A DNA stretch of 64,000 nt, taken from NCBI GenBank assembly GCA_900550375.1, contig URRP01000005.1, positions 20,261-84,260 of the forward strand, in the 5' to 3' direction. The notes under the pieces were generated by a model. That model did no database searches and was not told the origin of the DNA. It saw nothing but the letters and a program-made list of their open reading frames with translations. The position numbers and the translations under genes were made by a program. This DNA comes from an uncultured Alistipes sp. (GTDB taxonomy: Bacteria; Bacteroidota; Bacteroidia; Bacteroidales; Rikenellaceae). This document shows, in pieces, positions 43,287-51,725 of the stretch; the first letter of the stretch is position 1; every line of letters starts with the position of its first letter.

Positions 43287-45443
43287 ATGAAAAACTACTC
43301 AGCAAAAGAGATCAAAAACATCGTCCTGATCGGCGCCCCCGGTTCGGGCAAGACGACCCTTGCCGAGGCGATGGCCTACGAAGGGAAGGTCATCGACCGC
43401 AGGGGCGCCATCGAAACGAACAATACGCTGTCGGACAATACCGATATCGAACACGAATACAAACGCTCGATCTACTCCACGATTCTCTTTACGGAGTTCA
43501 TGGATCGTAAACTCAACATCATCGACTGCCCGGGATCGGACGACTTCTGCGGCAGTCTCTTCTCGGCCTTCAAGGTGGGCGACGTAGGCGTGATGGTCTT
43601 CAATGCACAGAACGGATGGGAGGTCGGCTCGGAGATTCAGGCGCGTTATTCGCGCGAACTGAGTAAGCCGATCATCGGCGTCATCAACCAGCTCGACGCC
43701 GAAAAAGCCAATTTCGAGGGGACGGTCGAGAGCATCAGCGCGGCATCGCGCGTGAAACCTGTCATCGTGCAGTATCCCGTCAATCAGGGACCGGGTTTCA
43801 ACGCCTTCATCGACGTGCTGATGATGAAACTCTACCGTTTCAAGGATGAGAACGGCACGCGCGAAGAGCTCGATATTCCGGCCGAGGAGCTGGAGCGCGC
43901 CACAGAGTTGAACCGCGAACTGGTGGAGATGGCCGCAGAAAACGACGAGGCGCTCATGGAACTCTACTTCGACAAGGGAACGCTCACGCAGGACGATATT
44001 CGCTCCGGGCTGAAAATCGGACTTTCGAAACGCGAAATCATGCCGCTCTTTTGCACCAGCGGCAAGAAGGACGTCGGCACGAAGCGTCTCATGGAGTTCA
44101 TCATCAACGTGGCTCCCGGCCCGCTCAAGGCACCCAATTTCCTCTCGACCGAGGGAGAAGAGATCGAAGCCGACCAGACGCAACCGACCGTGGCGTTCAT
44201 CTTCAAGAGCCAGATCGAACAGCACATCGGCGAAATCAGTTATCTGCGCGTCATCCGCGGCAAGCTCACCGAAGGCATGGAGCTGGTGAATACCCGTACG
44301 GGCAACAAGGAGAAGATTTCGCAGTTGTTCGCCGTGGCGGGTAAGAACCGCATCAAGGTGACCGAACTGGAGGCCGGAGATATCGGCTGCACCGTCAAAC
44401 TGAAGGGTACGCGCACGAACGACTCGCTCGCGGCGCCGGCGGCGCCCGTGACGATCACCCCGATCGTATTCCCCGAACCGCGCTATCGCGCTGCCGTGCA
44501 GCCTAAGGTCAAGGCCGACGAAGAGAAGCTGGGCAAGCTGCTCAACGACGCCAAATACGAAGACCCAACGATTCTGGTCGGCTATTCCAAAGAGCTGAAG
44601 CAGACGATTATACAGGGTCAGGGCGAACACCATCTCAATATTCTCAAAGCACGGCTCGCCGCCGAGAACAAGATGGAGATCGAGTACATCGCGCCGCGAA
44701 TTCCCTACCGTGAGACCATCACCAAAGTAGCACAGGCCGATTACCGTCACAAGAAGCAGTCGGGCGGTTCGGGTCAGTTCGGCGAGGTACATATGATTAT
44801 CGAACCCTACTACGAAGGAATCCCCGAACCGAAGAGCTACAAGGTGCCGGGTAAGGGCGACATCACCGTCAACGTCAAGGGCAAGGAGGAGTACGACCTG
44901 CCGTGGGGCGGCAAGCTGCAATATTACAGTTCGATCGTGGGCGGCGCCATCGACGCGCGTTTCATGCCGGCGATTCTGAAGGGCATCATGGAGAAGATGG
45001 ACGAAGGCCCGCTGACGGGTTCCTACGCCCGCGACATCCGCGTGGTGATCTACGACGGAAAGATGCATCCGGTGGATTCGAACGAAATCTCGTTCAAGCT
45101 GGCGGCCCGTAACGCCTTCAAGGAGGCGTTCCGCAACGCAGGGCCCAAGATCATGGAACCGATTTACAGCATCGAGGTGCTGACGCCGAGCGAATACATG
45201 GGCGCCGTGATGAGCGACCTGCAAAACCGCCGCGCGATGATCGAGGGAATGAACTCCGACAAGGGATTCGACCGTCTGAACGCCCGCGTGCCGCTGGCCG
45301 AGCTGTATCGCTACTCGACGACGCTGTCGTCGCTCACGTCGGGAGCAGCGACCTACACGATGCGTTTCTCCTCCTACGAACAGGTGCCCGCCGACGTGCA
45401 GGCCAAGCTGCTCAAGGAGTACACCGATACCGACGAGGAGTAG
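43287..45443 (+). CDS. fusA2: Elongation factor G paralogue with defective GTPase site (EF-G2)
   Basis: 718 residues with the full EF-G order: G domain, domain II (~295-390), III, IV (with RHKKQSGGSGQFGEVHM) and V (YSIEVLTPSEYMGAVMSDLQ). The G domain departs from canonical EF-G. The P-loop is GAPGSGKTT (16-24), the switch I RGITI sequence is replaced by EYKRSIYST, the G3 motif is DCPGS (80-84) with Ser where the catalytic His belongs, and G4 is NQLD (134-137). This matches EF-G2 of Bacteroides thetaiotaomicron, reported to support translation without GTPase activity during starvation and gut colonisation. The symbol is by analogy. The essential fusA must lie elsewhere. Confidence 0.9.
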   Translation: MKNYSAKEIKNIVLIGAPGSGKTTLAEAMAYEGKVIDRRGAIETNNTLSDNTDIEHEYKRSIYSTILFTEFMDRKLNIIDCPGSDDFCGSLFSAFKVGDVGVMVFNAQNGWEVGSEIQARYSRELSKPIIGVINQLDAEKANFEGTVESISAASRVKPVIVQYPVNQGPGFNAFIDVLMMKLYRFKDENGTREELDIPAEELERATELNRELVEMAAENDEALMELYFDKGTLTQDDIRSGLKIGLSKREIMPLFCTSGKKDVGTKRLMEFIINVAPGPLKAPNFLSTEGEEIEADQTQPTVAFIFKSQIEQHIGEISYLRVIRGKLTEGMELVNTRTGNKEKISQLFAVAGKNRIKVTELEAGDIGCTVKLKGTRTNDSLAAPAAPVTITPIVFPEPRYRAAVQPKVKADEEKLGKLLNDAKYEDPTILVGYSKELKQTIIQGQGEHHLNILKARLAAENKMEIEYIAPRIPYRETITKVAQADYRHKKQSGGSGQFGEVHMIIEPYYEGIPEPKSYKVPGKGDITVNVKGKEEYDLPWGGKLQYYSSIVGGAIDARFMPAILKGIMEKMDEGPLTGSYARDIRVVIYDGKMHPVDSNEISFKLAARNAFKEAFRNAGPKIMEPIYSIEVLTPSEYMGAVMSDLQNRRAMIEGMNSDKGFDRLNARVPLAELYRYSTTLSSLTSGAATYTMRFSSYEQVPADVQAKLLKEYTDTDEE

Positions 45444-45463
45444 GCTCATCCGTAGCGATTCAC

Positions 45464-45506
45464 AACCGAAGAGGCGCCCGATCGATTTCGGGCGCCTCTT
45501 CGGTTT
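45464..45506. terminator. Bidirectional terminator between EF-G2 and folC
   Basis: Perfect 18-bp stem (45464-45481 with 45488-45505), 6-nt loop; convergent genes on both sides. Confidence 0.9.
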
Positions 45507-45543
45507 CATATCTCCACCAACGGCGTTGCGGAGCGGAAATCGG

Positions 45544-46836
45544 CTACAGCACCTCCGCCACGACGAAGGTCGAGCCGCCGATAAAGACCGTATCGGCAGG
45601 ACGGGCAAGCGCTTTCGCCTTCGCTACGGCTTCCGTGACCGTTGCGACCGTCTCGCCCTCGAGACCCGCCGCCGCAGCACGCGAAGCCAGCTCCGAAGCC
45701 GGAAGCGCCCGATCGGTGGCAGCCTGCGTGAAGAGATAATAAGCCTCGCGCGGCAGCAGCGCCAAAATGGCGTCGATGTCCTTGTCGGCCGAAAAGCCCA
45801 ATACACAGTAGAGACGGCCGCCTTCGTGCGACCCGTGCAACTGTTCGGCCACGTATGCCAGTCCGTGCGCGTTATGCCCCGTGTCGCACAGCACCTTGGG
45901 CTGCTCGCCCAGCGACTGCCAGCGTCCCTGCAATGCGGTCATACGGGCAGCGCTCCCCGTGCCGTCGACAAAGGCGCGGCGGCTGATCGTCAGCGGCGTC
46001 TGCTCATGCAGCAGATCGAGCGTGGCGAGCGCCGTCAGGACGTTGTGGCACTGGTAATTGCCCAGCAGGTCGAGATCGAAATCGAGCACATGACCGTCGC
46101 GGCGGCGCACCATGCGGAAATGCTGCTTGTCGCCGCGAAGCTCGTGTCCCTCGCAGGAGAACTCCCGTTCGGCATAGACCACGCGCGTTTTGTTCACGGC
46201 GGCGGCCTCTTCGAACACCGTATTGTAGGCTTCGTTCGCTTCGCCCAGCACGAAGGGAATGCTCTTCTTGATGATACCCGCCTTCTCGGTGGCGATCTTC
46301 GCGAGCGTATCGCCCAGCAGCGCCGTATGATCCAGTCCGACGTTGGTCACCACACTTACGATGGGCAGCAGGAGGTTCGTGGCGTCGAGCCGCCCGCCGA
46401 GTCCCGTCTCGATGACCGCTACCTCGACATCGCTCTGCGCAAAATAATCGAACGCCAGCGCCGCCGTCATCTCAAAGAACGAAAGTCCCTGCTCGGCCAT
46501 CTTGTCGCGGTGCTTGTCGACGAAATTGACCACCTTCTGCTTGGGGATCATTTCGCCGTCGACACGGATGCGCTCGCGGAAGTCGTGCAGATGGGGTGAG
46601 GTGAAGAGTCCCGTGCGGTAACCGGCCTGCTGCAATACGGCGGCGATGATGTGCGAAACCGATCCTTTGCCGTTGGTTCCCGCAACGTGAACCGTGAAAT
46701 AATTCCGCTGCGGATTTCCCAGATGCCGGCAGAAAGCCGTGATGCGTTCCAGACCCGGTTTGTAGGCCGTGACGCCCTTTTCCTGAAACGTCGGCATCGA
46801 CGAGAAAAGAAATTCGAGCGTTTGTGAATAATTCAT
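45544..46836 (-). CDS. folC: Folylpolyglutamate synthase/dihydrofolate synthase
   Basis: A 430-residue Mur-ligase-type ATP-dependent amide ligase that adds glutamate to dihydropteroate and folates. The P-loop is VAGTNGKGSVSH, followed by GLFTSPHLHDFRERIRVDG (substrate loop), ETGLGGRLDATN and the carbamylated-lysine region; the C-terminal domain has CDTGHNAHGL. Length is typical. The start at 46836 gives the conserved MNYSQTLEFLFSSMP. It lies 21 bp after lnt on the same strand. Confidence 0.95.
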   Translation of the reverse strand: MNYSQTLEFLFSSMPTFQEKGVTAYKPGLERITAFCRHLGNPQRNYFTVHVAGTNGKGSVSHIIAAVLQQAGYRTGLFTSPHLHDFRERIRVDGEMIPKQKVVNFVDKHRDKMAEQGLSFFEMTAALAFDYFAQSDVEVAVIETGLGGRLDATNLLLPIVSVVTNVGLDHTALLGDTLAKIATEKAGIIKKSIPFVLGEANEAYNTVFEEAAAVNKTRVVYAEREFSCEGHELRGDKQHFRMVRRRDGHVLDFDLDLLGNYQCHNVLTALATLDLLHEQTPLTISRRAFVDGTGSAARMTALQGRWQSLGEQPKVLCDTGHNAHGLAYVAEQLHGSHEGGRLYCVLGFSADKDIDAILALLPREAYYLFTQAATDRALPASELASRAAAAGLEGETVATVTEAVAKAKALARPADTVFIGGSTFVVAEVL

Positions 46837-46857
46837 GCGAAGCGATATTTGTTTGGA

Positions 46858-48429
46858 TTAATCGACCAGATAGTTGCGCCGTTTGATGCGGTAGGCGACG
46901 AAATAAAGCAGGCAGAGCAGCATTACGTACCCGGCCACGCGCCCCAGATAGTCGCCGTAACGGGTATAGAACGTTTGTTCGTCCGACACGGCGACCGCAC
47001 GGGTCAGCACGCCCCGTTCGGCCCAACCGAGCGTCGGTCCGACCACGTCGCCCCGCGCGTTGATGAAGCCCGAGATGCCGGTATTGGCGCTGCGCGCCAC
47101 GGAACGCCGGTGTTCGATCGCGCGCAGACGCGAATAGGAGAAGTGCTGGCGGTGGATCGCCGTATCGCGCCACCAGCCGTCGTTGGTAATAACGAGAATC
47201 AGCTGCGCCCCGCCCTGCACGAATTCACCCACATAGGCACCGTAGACCGATTCGTAACAGATCGCCGGAGCCACCGGCACGTCGCCTGCAGTGAAGACCG
47301 TGCGCTGCGTATCGACACCCAGCTGACCGGTCGTACCGCCCAGATCGATGATGAGGAAACTCAGCCAGTCGAACAGCCACGGCAGCGGCATCTTCTCGAC
47401 GCCGATCACCAGCCGCGACTTGTGGTGGAGATCCTGCACGCCCGCAGCGTCGAGCGCCAGTGCCGTATTGAAACGATCGTACCAGATGCCGTTGCGAAAG
47501 CGCGCCGTGGCAGTCTGGTTGCCCTCGGCATAGACCTTATAGGTATCGGCGCCCACCACGAGCAGGGCATTGGGATGATCGGCGGCCATCGCCGCCTCGA
47601 ACTGCGCAAGCGAAGGACTGGCCGACAGATAGGCTTCGTTGATCCCCTCGACGAGCGACGTCTCGGGCATGGCGATCAGCTGTGCCGAAGCAGGGACCTC
47701 GGCCAGCAGCGCCAGCAGATTCTCGTGCTGCCACCCCGGCGCGGTATTGAACTTGTCGTAACAATCGACATTGGGCTGTATGACCGCCACCTCGATCTTC
47801 TCGACAGGTTCCTGCCAGCGCGCATAGATCGTAAGCGACACGGCCAGCGGGACGACAACGGCCAGCGTCGCACGCACCCAGTGCCGCACGCTCGAACGGT
47901 GCAGCCACGCCTCGAAAAAGAACAGGTTGCAGACCAGCACCCACAGCGAACCGCCGAACAACCCCGTATATTCGTACCACTGCACGGCCCACGGTTCGTT
48001 CGCGAAGCCGTTGCCCAGCAACAGCCACGGGAACGAGAACTCGCCCACGGTGTACCAATACTCCGTGGCGATCCAGCCTGAAACCAGCAACGTGTAGGCC
48101 AGTGCCTTGTGCGCCCGTTTGCTTACCGTATGGAAAAGCATGAAGGCCAACATATTGAGAGAGGTCGAAGCGAGCGTCGCGGCGAATGGCCCGACGGGCG
48201 TCGAATACCACAGTCCCCAAATCGTCACGCCGTTCCACAGAATGAAGGCGAGCCACGCCCAGCCGAACATCCGCCACCACTCGCGGCGCGAAGGGCCGTA
48301 GCCGTGGCTGATCCACAGCAGGGGTACCAGCGCCACCAGCAGCGGCAGGCCGGAGAGTCCGAGCCACCCTGCCGAGAGCAGCGCAGCGGACAGGAGTACG
48401 CATAAGAGTCGCCGAAGAGTCATCCCCAT
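46858..48429 (-). CDS. lnt: Apolipoprotein N-acyltransferase
   Basis: 523 residues from the ATG at 48429 (a second Met two codons on). About six membrane segments in the first 200 residues are followed by a periplasmic nitrilase domain with the catalytic Glu in AMPETSLVEG, Lys in HHKSRLVIGVE and Cys in APAICYESVYG, and a last membrane segment near the C-terminus. The enzyme N-acylates the lipid-modified cysteine of lipoproteins at the inner membrane, so it serves the many lipoproteins in this window. The upstream frame extension to 48615 overlaps the rpmH promoter and is not used. Confidence 0.93.
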   Translation of the reverse strand: MGMTLRRLLCVLLSAALLSAGWLGLSGLPLLVALVPLLWISHGYGPSRREWWRMFGWAWLAFILWNGVTIWGLWYSTPVGPFAATLASTSLNMLAFMLFHTVSKRAHKALAYTLLVSGWIATEYWYTVGEFSFPWLLLGNGFANEPWAVQWYEYTGLFGGSLWVLVCNLFFFEAWLHRSSVRHWVRATLAVVVPLAVSLTIYARWQEPVEKIEVAVIQPNVDCYDKFNTAPGWQHENLLALLAEVPASAQLIAMPETSLVEGINEAYLSASPSLAQFEAAMAADHPNALLVVGADTYKVYAEGNQTATARFRNGIWYDRFNTALALDAAGVQDLHHKSRLVIGVEKMPLPWLFDWLSFLIIDLGGTTGQLGVDTQRTVFTAGDVPVAPAICYESVYGAYVGEFVQGGAQLILVITNDGWWRDTAIHRQHFSYSRLRAIEHRRSVARSANTGISGFINARGDVVGPTLGWAERGVLTRAVAVSDEQTFYTRYGDYLGRVAGYVMLLCLLYFVAYRIKRRNYLVD

Positions 48430-48582
48430 AAATTTGACCTTGCAAAAATAGTCAAAATAACCGATAAAACGCCGGTGCGAACCGTTTTTTTCAATCGGCG
48501 GACGAAGGGCTCGCGAGTCGCTCCGCCGCTGCCTCCCGAGAGGACTTTTCACACTAAAAACGCAATATTTTCGGGAAAAATT

Positions 48583-48612
48583 TTTGAGTGTCACTTTTTT
48601 GTTATACATTTG
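48583..48612 (+). promoter_or_regulatory. Promoter of rpmH
   Basis: TTTG (48583-48586), 18-bp spacer, TACATTTG (48605-48612). Leader of ~38 nt to the ATG at 48657. Confidence 0.7.
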
Positions 48613-48656
48613 CACTCCGCAAACTGCGCAAATTACAAAACAAAAAGGATACTGCT

Positions 48657-48824
48657 ATGGCAATGAAAAGAACGTTCCAGCCGTCGCGCCGGAAGAGAAT
48701 CAACAAGCACGGTTTCCGCCTGAGAATGTCCACGGCCAACGGTCGCAAGGTGCTGGCCGCTCGTCGTGCGAAGGGTCGTAAGAAGCTGACCGTATCGGAC
48801 GAATCGACGTTTAAATACGCCTAA
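48657..48824 (+). CDS. rpmH: 50S ribosomal protein L34
   Basis: 55 residues: MAMKRTFQPSRRKR, then INKHGFRLRMST and LAARRAKGRKKLTVS, the near-invariant L34 sequence, with a short Bacteroidota-type C-terminal extension ending TFKYA. The ATG at 48657 follows the leader; ATG at 48663 would give the more usual MKRTF start. It is transcribed alone here, with no rnpA or dnaA next to it, and is followed by a strong terminator. Confidence 0.95.
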   Translation: MAMKRTFQPSRRKRINKHGFRLRMSTANGRKVLAARRAKGRKKLTVSDESTFKYA

Positions 48825-48849
48825 CGTCCCGGAGGCATTCGCATGCCAT

Positions 48850-48892
48850 AGCACAGGCGCTGCAACGACGATTGCAGCGCCTGTGCTGTTTC
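48850..48892 (+). terminator. Terminator of rpmH
   Basis: Perfect 16-bp stem (48850-48865 with 48872-48887), 6-nt loop, then GTTTC. Confidence 0.85.
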
Positions 48893-49108
48893 GGAAAGAA
48901 AGAGGCGAATATTCCCGCACGCCCCGAGAGGGCTACGCAATAAGACCGATCGACTTTTCCACAATGCAGCGTCTTTGGTACACTGCGTGCACTGTTTATT
49001 GATCTTGATTCCGAATTTGGCAGGCCGCAGGCCTGCGTTGTTCCGCGACGTGAAAATGTAGGATAAATCCCGTGACAAATTTCTGGACCTCCTGCAAGGG
49101 TTTCTTTA

Positions 49109-49132
49109 CCACCTTTTGGCGCCAAAAGGTGG
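49109..49132. repeat. 24-bp perfect palindrome
   Basis: The half-site CCACCTTTTGGC (49109-49120) is followed without a loop by its exact complement GCCAAAAGGTGG (49121-49132). There is no adjacent T-run for a terminator. It could be a protein-binding site or part of a dispersed intergenic repeat. Confidence 0.7.
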
Positions 49133-49363
49133 AGCCAAAAGCATCCGCAGGGCGAAAAGGTGCGGGAAACTCGCGTCGTCTCGCTAAAACGGACGCCTGT
49201 CGCGGATTTGCGAGCAAACCGGCCCCGTTTTTCACGCTCGCCGCCGTTCGTTTCTTCATCCGTCCTTTTCACACTGCGGAGTCTGCTGTGCGCTACGCGC
49301 GAATTTTTGATTCTTAATTCCGGGGATTCTCTTCTCCCGTTTTCAAATTTCTGCGAAAAAACG

Positions 49364-49371
49364 TACCTTTG
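49364..49371 (+). promoter_or_regulatory. Promoter core for the MBL hydrolase gene
   Basis: TACCTTTG, 21 bp before the ATG at 49393; no exact -33. Confidence 0.6.
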
Positions 49372-49392
49372 TACAAATAGATTTCTTACGAC

Positions 49393-50061
49393 ATGAAAGT
49401 AGCATCCCTGCAATTCAACCCGATCTGCGAGAACACCTACGTGGTGTGGGACGACACGAACGAGTGCATCGTCATCGACGCCGGCAACTCCAACGAACGC
49501 GAGAACGCCCAGCTCAAAGCGTTCATCGACTCGCACGGGCTGCACCCCCGCATGGCGGTCAACACCCACGGGCACTTCGACCATACGCTGGGCGTGCAGT
49601 TCCTCAAAGATACTTACGGCATCCCCTTCGCCCTCTCGGGCAAGGACAAGTTCCTGCTGGACAACGCCGAGCCGGGCAGTTCGATCTTCGGCGTGAAGGT
49701 CGGCGCGATGCCCGCGATCGATCGCGATCTGGATACGACGGACGAGGTGCGTTTCGGAGACACCGCGCTGAAAATCCTCCCCACGCCCGGTCATACGCCG
49801 GGTCACGTATCGCTCTATGCACCGAAGGCGAAGGCCGTCTTCACGGGCGACACGCTTTTCCGCGAATCGATCGGCCGCACCGACCTGCCGGGCGGAGACT
49901 ACTCGTGGATCATGCGCTCGATTCTCGAACAGCTCATCCCGCTGGGCGACGAGGTGCAGGTCTACCCCGGGCACGGAGAGCCTACCACGATCGGGCACGA
50001 GACGCTCTACAACCCTTTTGTCGTGGAGGTGCTCAACGGACAGGTGAATTACGACAAATAA
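49393..50061 (+). CDS. Metallo-beta-lactamase fold hydrolase, glyoxalase II-like
   Basis: 222 residues. The metal site is complete: NTHGHFDHT (H-x-H-x-D-H), PTPGHTPGHVSLY (His), FTGDTLFRESIGRTDLPGG (Asp) and VYPGHGEPTTIG (His). This short, single-domain form is the widespread thioesterase-type hydrolase usually annotated as hydroxyacylglutathione hydrolase-like. Bacteroidota generally lack glutathione, so the real thioester substrate is open. Monocistronic by its own promoter. Confidence 0.88.
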   Translation: MKVASLQFNPICENTYVVWDDTNECIVIDAGNSNERENAQLKAFIDSHGLHPRMAVNTHGHFDHTLGVQFLKDTYGIPFALSGKDKFLLDNAEPGSSIFGVKVGAMPAIDRDLDTTDEVRFGDTALKILPTPGHTPGHVSLYAPKAKAVFTGDTLFRESIGRTDLPGGDYSWIMRSILEQLIPLGDEVQVYPGHGEPTTIGHETLYNPFVVEVLNGQVNYDK

Positions 50062-50151
50062 GGCGCAAGATAGTATCATGTACCCACTTATTCGATGCGA
50101 TTTTTATTCCCGATTGTCGTTGTTCGCGGCCGGAGGGCGCGTTTACAAATC

Positions 50152-50187
50152 TGACCCTCCCCTAAATCCCCTCCTCGTAGGGGACTT
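50152..50187 (+). repeat. Short intergenic repeat element, copy 2
   Basis: TGACCCTCCCCT...CCCCT (50168-50172) paired with AGGGG (50179-50183), then ACTT. Same layout as 42935-42973, about 7 kb away. Confidence 0.55.
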
Positions 50188-50277
50188 CGAGTCACATTAT
50201 CCAATCAAACCACAAACAGGGACCGTTGCGGCATTAGAGAAGGTCTGTAATCATGAATCACAAAACCACCGCCCGTA

Positions 50278-51021
50278 ATGAATAAGTTGTTGCACAAACT
50301 TCTCTACCGAACGCTGCCGCTGGGCGGCTACCTGCGGGTAGTGAGCGCGATGTTCTTCCTGTTGCACCGGCTGGGCATCGGACGCTACGCTCCCGCAACG
50401 GAGTATACGTTCCATCTGGATAAACTGATGCACAGGGGCGATCTGGCCATCGACATCGGCGCCAATCTGGGTTACTACGCCCGTCTGATGTCCCGCATCG
50501 CCGGCCGCAACGGCCACGTCTACGCCGTGGAGCCGGTAGCGCCGATCCGCCGGGTGCTGGAACGCAACCTGAGCGGCTGCGGCAATGCGGAGATTCTGCC
50601 TTTTGCACTCGGTGCCGAAGAGGGCGAAATCCGCATGGGCAACGCCACCGTCCGCGCGGGCGGCTATTTCGGCACGGGGCAGAATTTCGTGATGGAGGCG
50701 GGCGACGAGGCCGACGTGGAGTTCACCGCCCAAATGCGGCGCGGCAGCGAGTTGTTCGGCCACCTCACACGCATCGACTTCATCAAATGCGACGTCGAAG
50801 GTTACGAAACGGTCATCATGGAGGAGATGCGGCCGCTGCTGGAACGGTTCCGCCCCACGGTGCTCATCGAGACGGGCGGCGCGAACCGCGATCGTATCGT
50901 GGCGCTCTTCACCGCGCTCGACTACGCCGCCTACACCCTTCAGCGCGGAGTGGAGATATCGCTCCATCCTGCGAGCACGAAGGATATTATCTTCCGACCC
51001 AAAAAAAACGTTAACCGTTAA
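50278..51021 (+). CDS. FkbM family SAM-dependent methyltransferase
   Basis: 247 residues with the Rossmann motif I IDIGANLGYYARLM, motif II VYAVEPVAPIRRVLERN and the family's DFIKCDVEGYE near residue 175. FkbM enzymes O-methylate sugars or polyketides; the target here is unknown and no polysaccharide genes are adjacent. It is followed after 11 bp by trmD, and the eight genes from here to 57619 are so tightly spaced that they probably form one transcript. Confidence 0.88.
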   Translation: MNKLLHKLLYRTLPLGGYLRVVSAMFFLLHRLGIGRYAPATEYTFHLDKLMHRGDLAIDIGANLGYYARLMSRIAGRNGHVYAVEPVAPIRRVLERNLSGCGNAEILPFALGAEEGEIRMGNATVRAGGYFGTGQNFVMEAGDEADVEFTAQMRRGSELFGHLTRIDFIKCDVEGYETVIMEEMRPLLERFRPTVLIETGGANRDRIVALFTALDYAAYTLQRGVEISLHPASTKDIIFRPKKNVNR

Positions 51022-51032
51022 TTTCCAAACGT

Positions 51033-51725
51033 ATGCGCATCGATATACTGACCGTCGTACCCGAACTGCTGCACTCGCCCCTCAACGAATCGATCTTGAA
51101 GCGGGCGCAGGAGAAGGGGCTGGTGGAGATCGTCGTTCACAACCTCCACGACTACGCCCACGACAAGCGAAAAACCACCGACGACTACCCTTTCGGCGGT
51201 GAAGCGGGCATGGTGATGAAACCCGAACCGGTGTTCGAGCTGGTGGAAAAATTGCAGGCGGAGCGGCACTACGACGAAATCGTCTACACCTCGCCCGACG
51301 GCGTGCGTTACGATCAGCACGAAGCCAACCGCCTCTCGACGCTCGAAAACATCATCCTGCTGTGCGGCCACTACAAAGGGATCGACCACCGCATCCGCGA
51401 ACACCTCGTCACGCGCGAAATCTCGATCGGCGACTACGTGCTCACGGGGGGCGAACTGGCCGCCTGCGTGATCGCCGACTCGGTGGTGCGGCTGCTGCCG
51501 GGCGCCATCGGCGACGAATCCTCGGCACTGACCGACTGCTTTCAGGACAACCTGCTGGCCCCTCCGGTCTACACGCGGCCGGCCGAATTCCGCGGCTGGC
51601 GCGTCCCCGACGTGCTGCTGTCGGGCAATTTCGCAGAAATCGAAGCGTGGCAAGAGGAGCAGTCGTGGGAGCGCACCAAACGGCTGCGCCCCGATCTGCT
51701 GGAAGAGAAAACCGACAAGCTATGA
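51033..51725 (+). CDS. trmD: tRNA (guanine-37-N1)-methyltransferase TrmD
   Basis: A 230-residue SPOUT enzyme that makes m1G37 in tRNAs and prevents frameshifting. Signature sequences are MRIDILTVVPELL, FGGEAGMVMKPEPV, LLCGHYKGIDHRI (SAM knot) and ISIGDYVLTGGELAA. Length is normal. Its stop overlaps the lpxB start (ATGA, 4 nt). In many bacteria trmD sits with rimM and rplS; here it has been joined to lpxB. Confidence 0.97.
   Translation: MRIDILTVVPELLHSPLNESILKRAQEKGLVEIVVHNLHDYAHDKRKTTDDYPFGGEAGMVMKPEPVFELVEKLQAERHYDEIVYTSPDGVRYDQHEANRLSTLENIILLCGHYKGIDHRIREHLVTREISIGDYVLTGGELAACVIADSVVRLLPGAIGDESSALTDCFQDNLLAPPVYTRPAEFRGWRVPDVLLSGNFAEIEAWQEEQSWERTKRLRPDLLEEKTDKL

Larger units (their letters stand above)
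48893..49392. other. Long intergenic region with a perfect palindrome
   Basis: About 500 bp with no supported gene. Small ORFs are open on both strands (for example plus 49072-49317 and minus 48996-49259), but they mirror one another around the palindrome at 49109-49132 and have no family resemblance. The MBL gene's promoter core is at its end. Confidence 0.5.

Noticed and set aside
48996..49317. Small ORFs on both strands in the palindrome region.
   Set aside because: They mirror each other across the palindrome, begin without promoters and have no recognisable domain.
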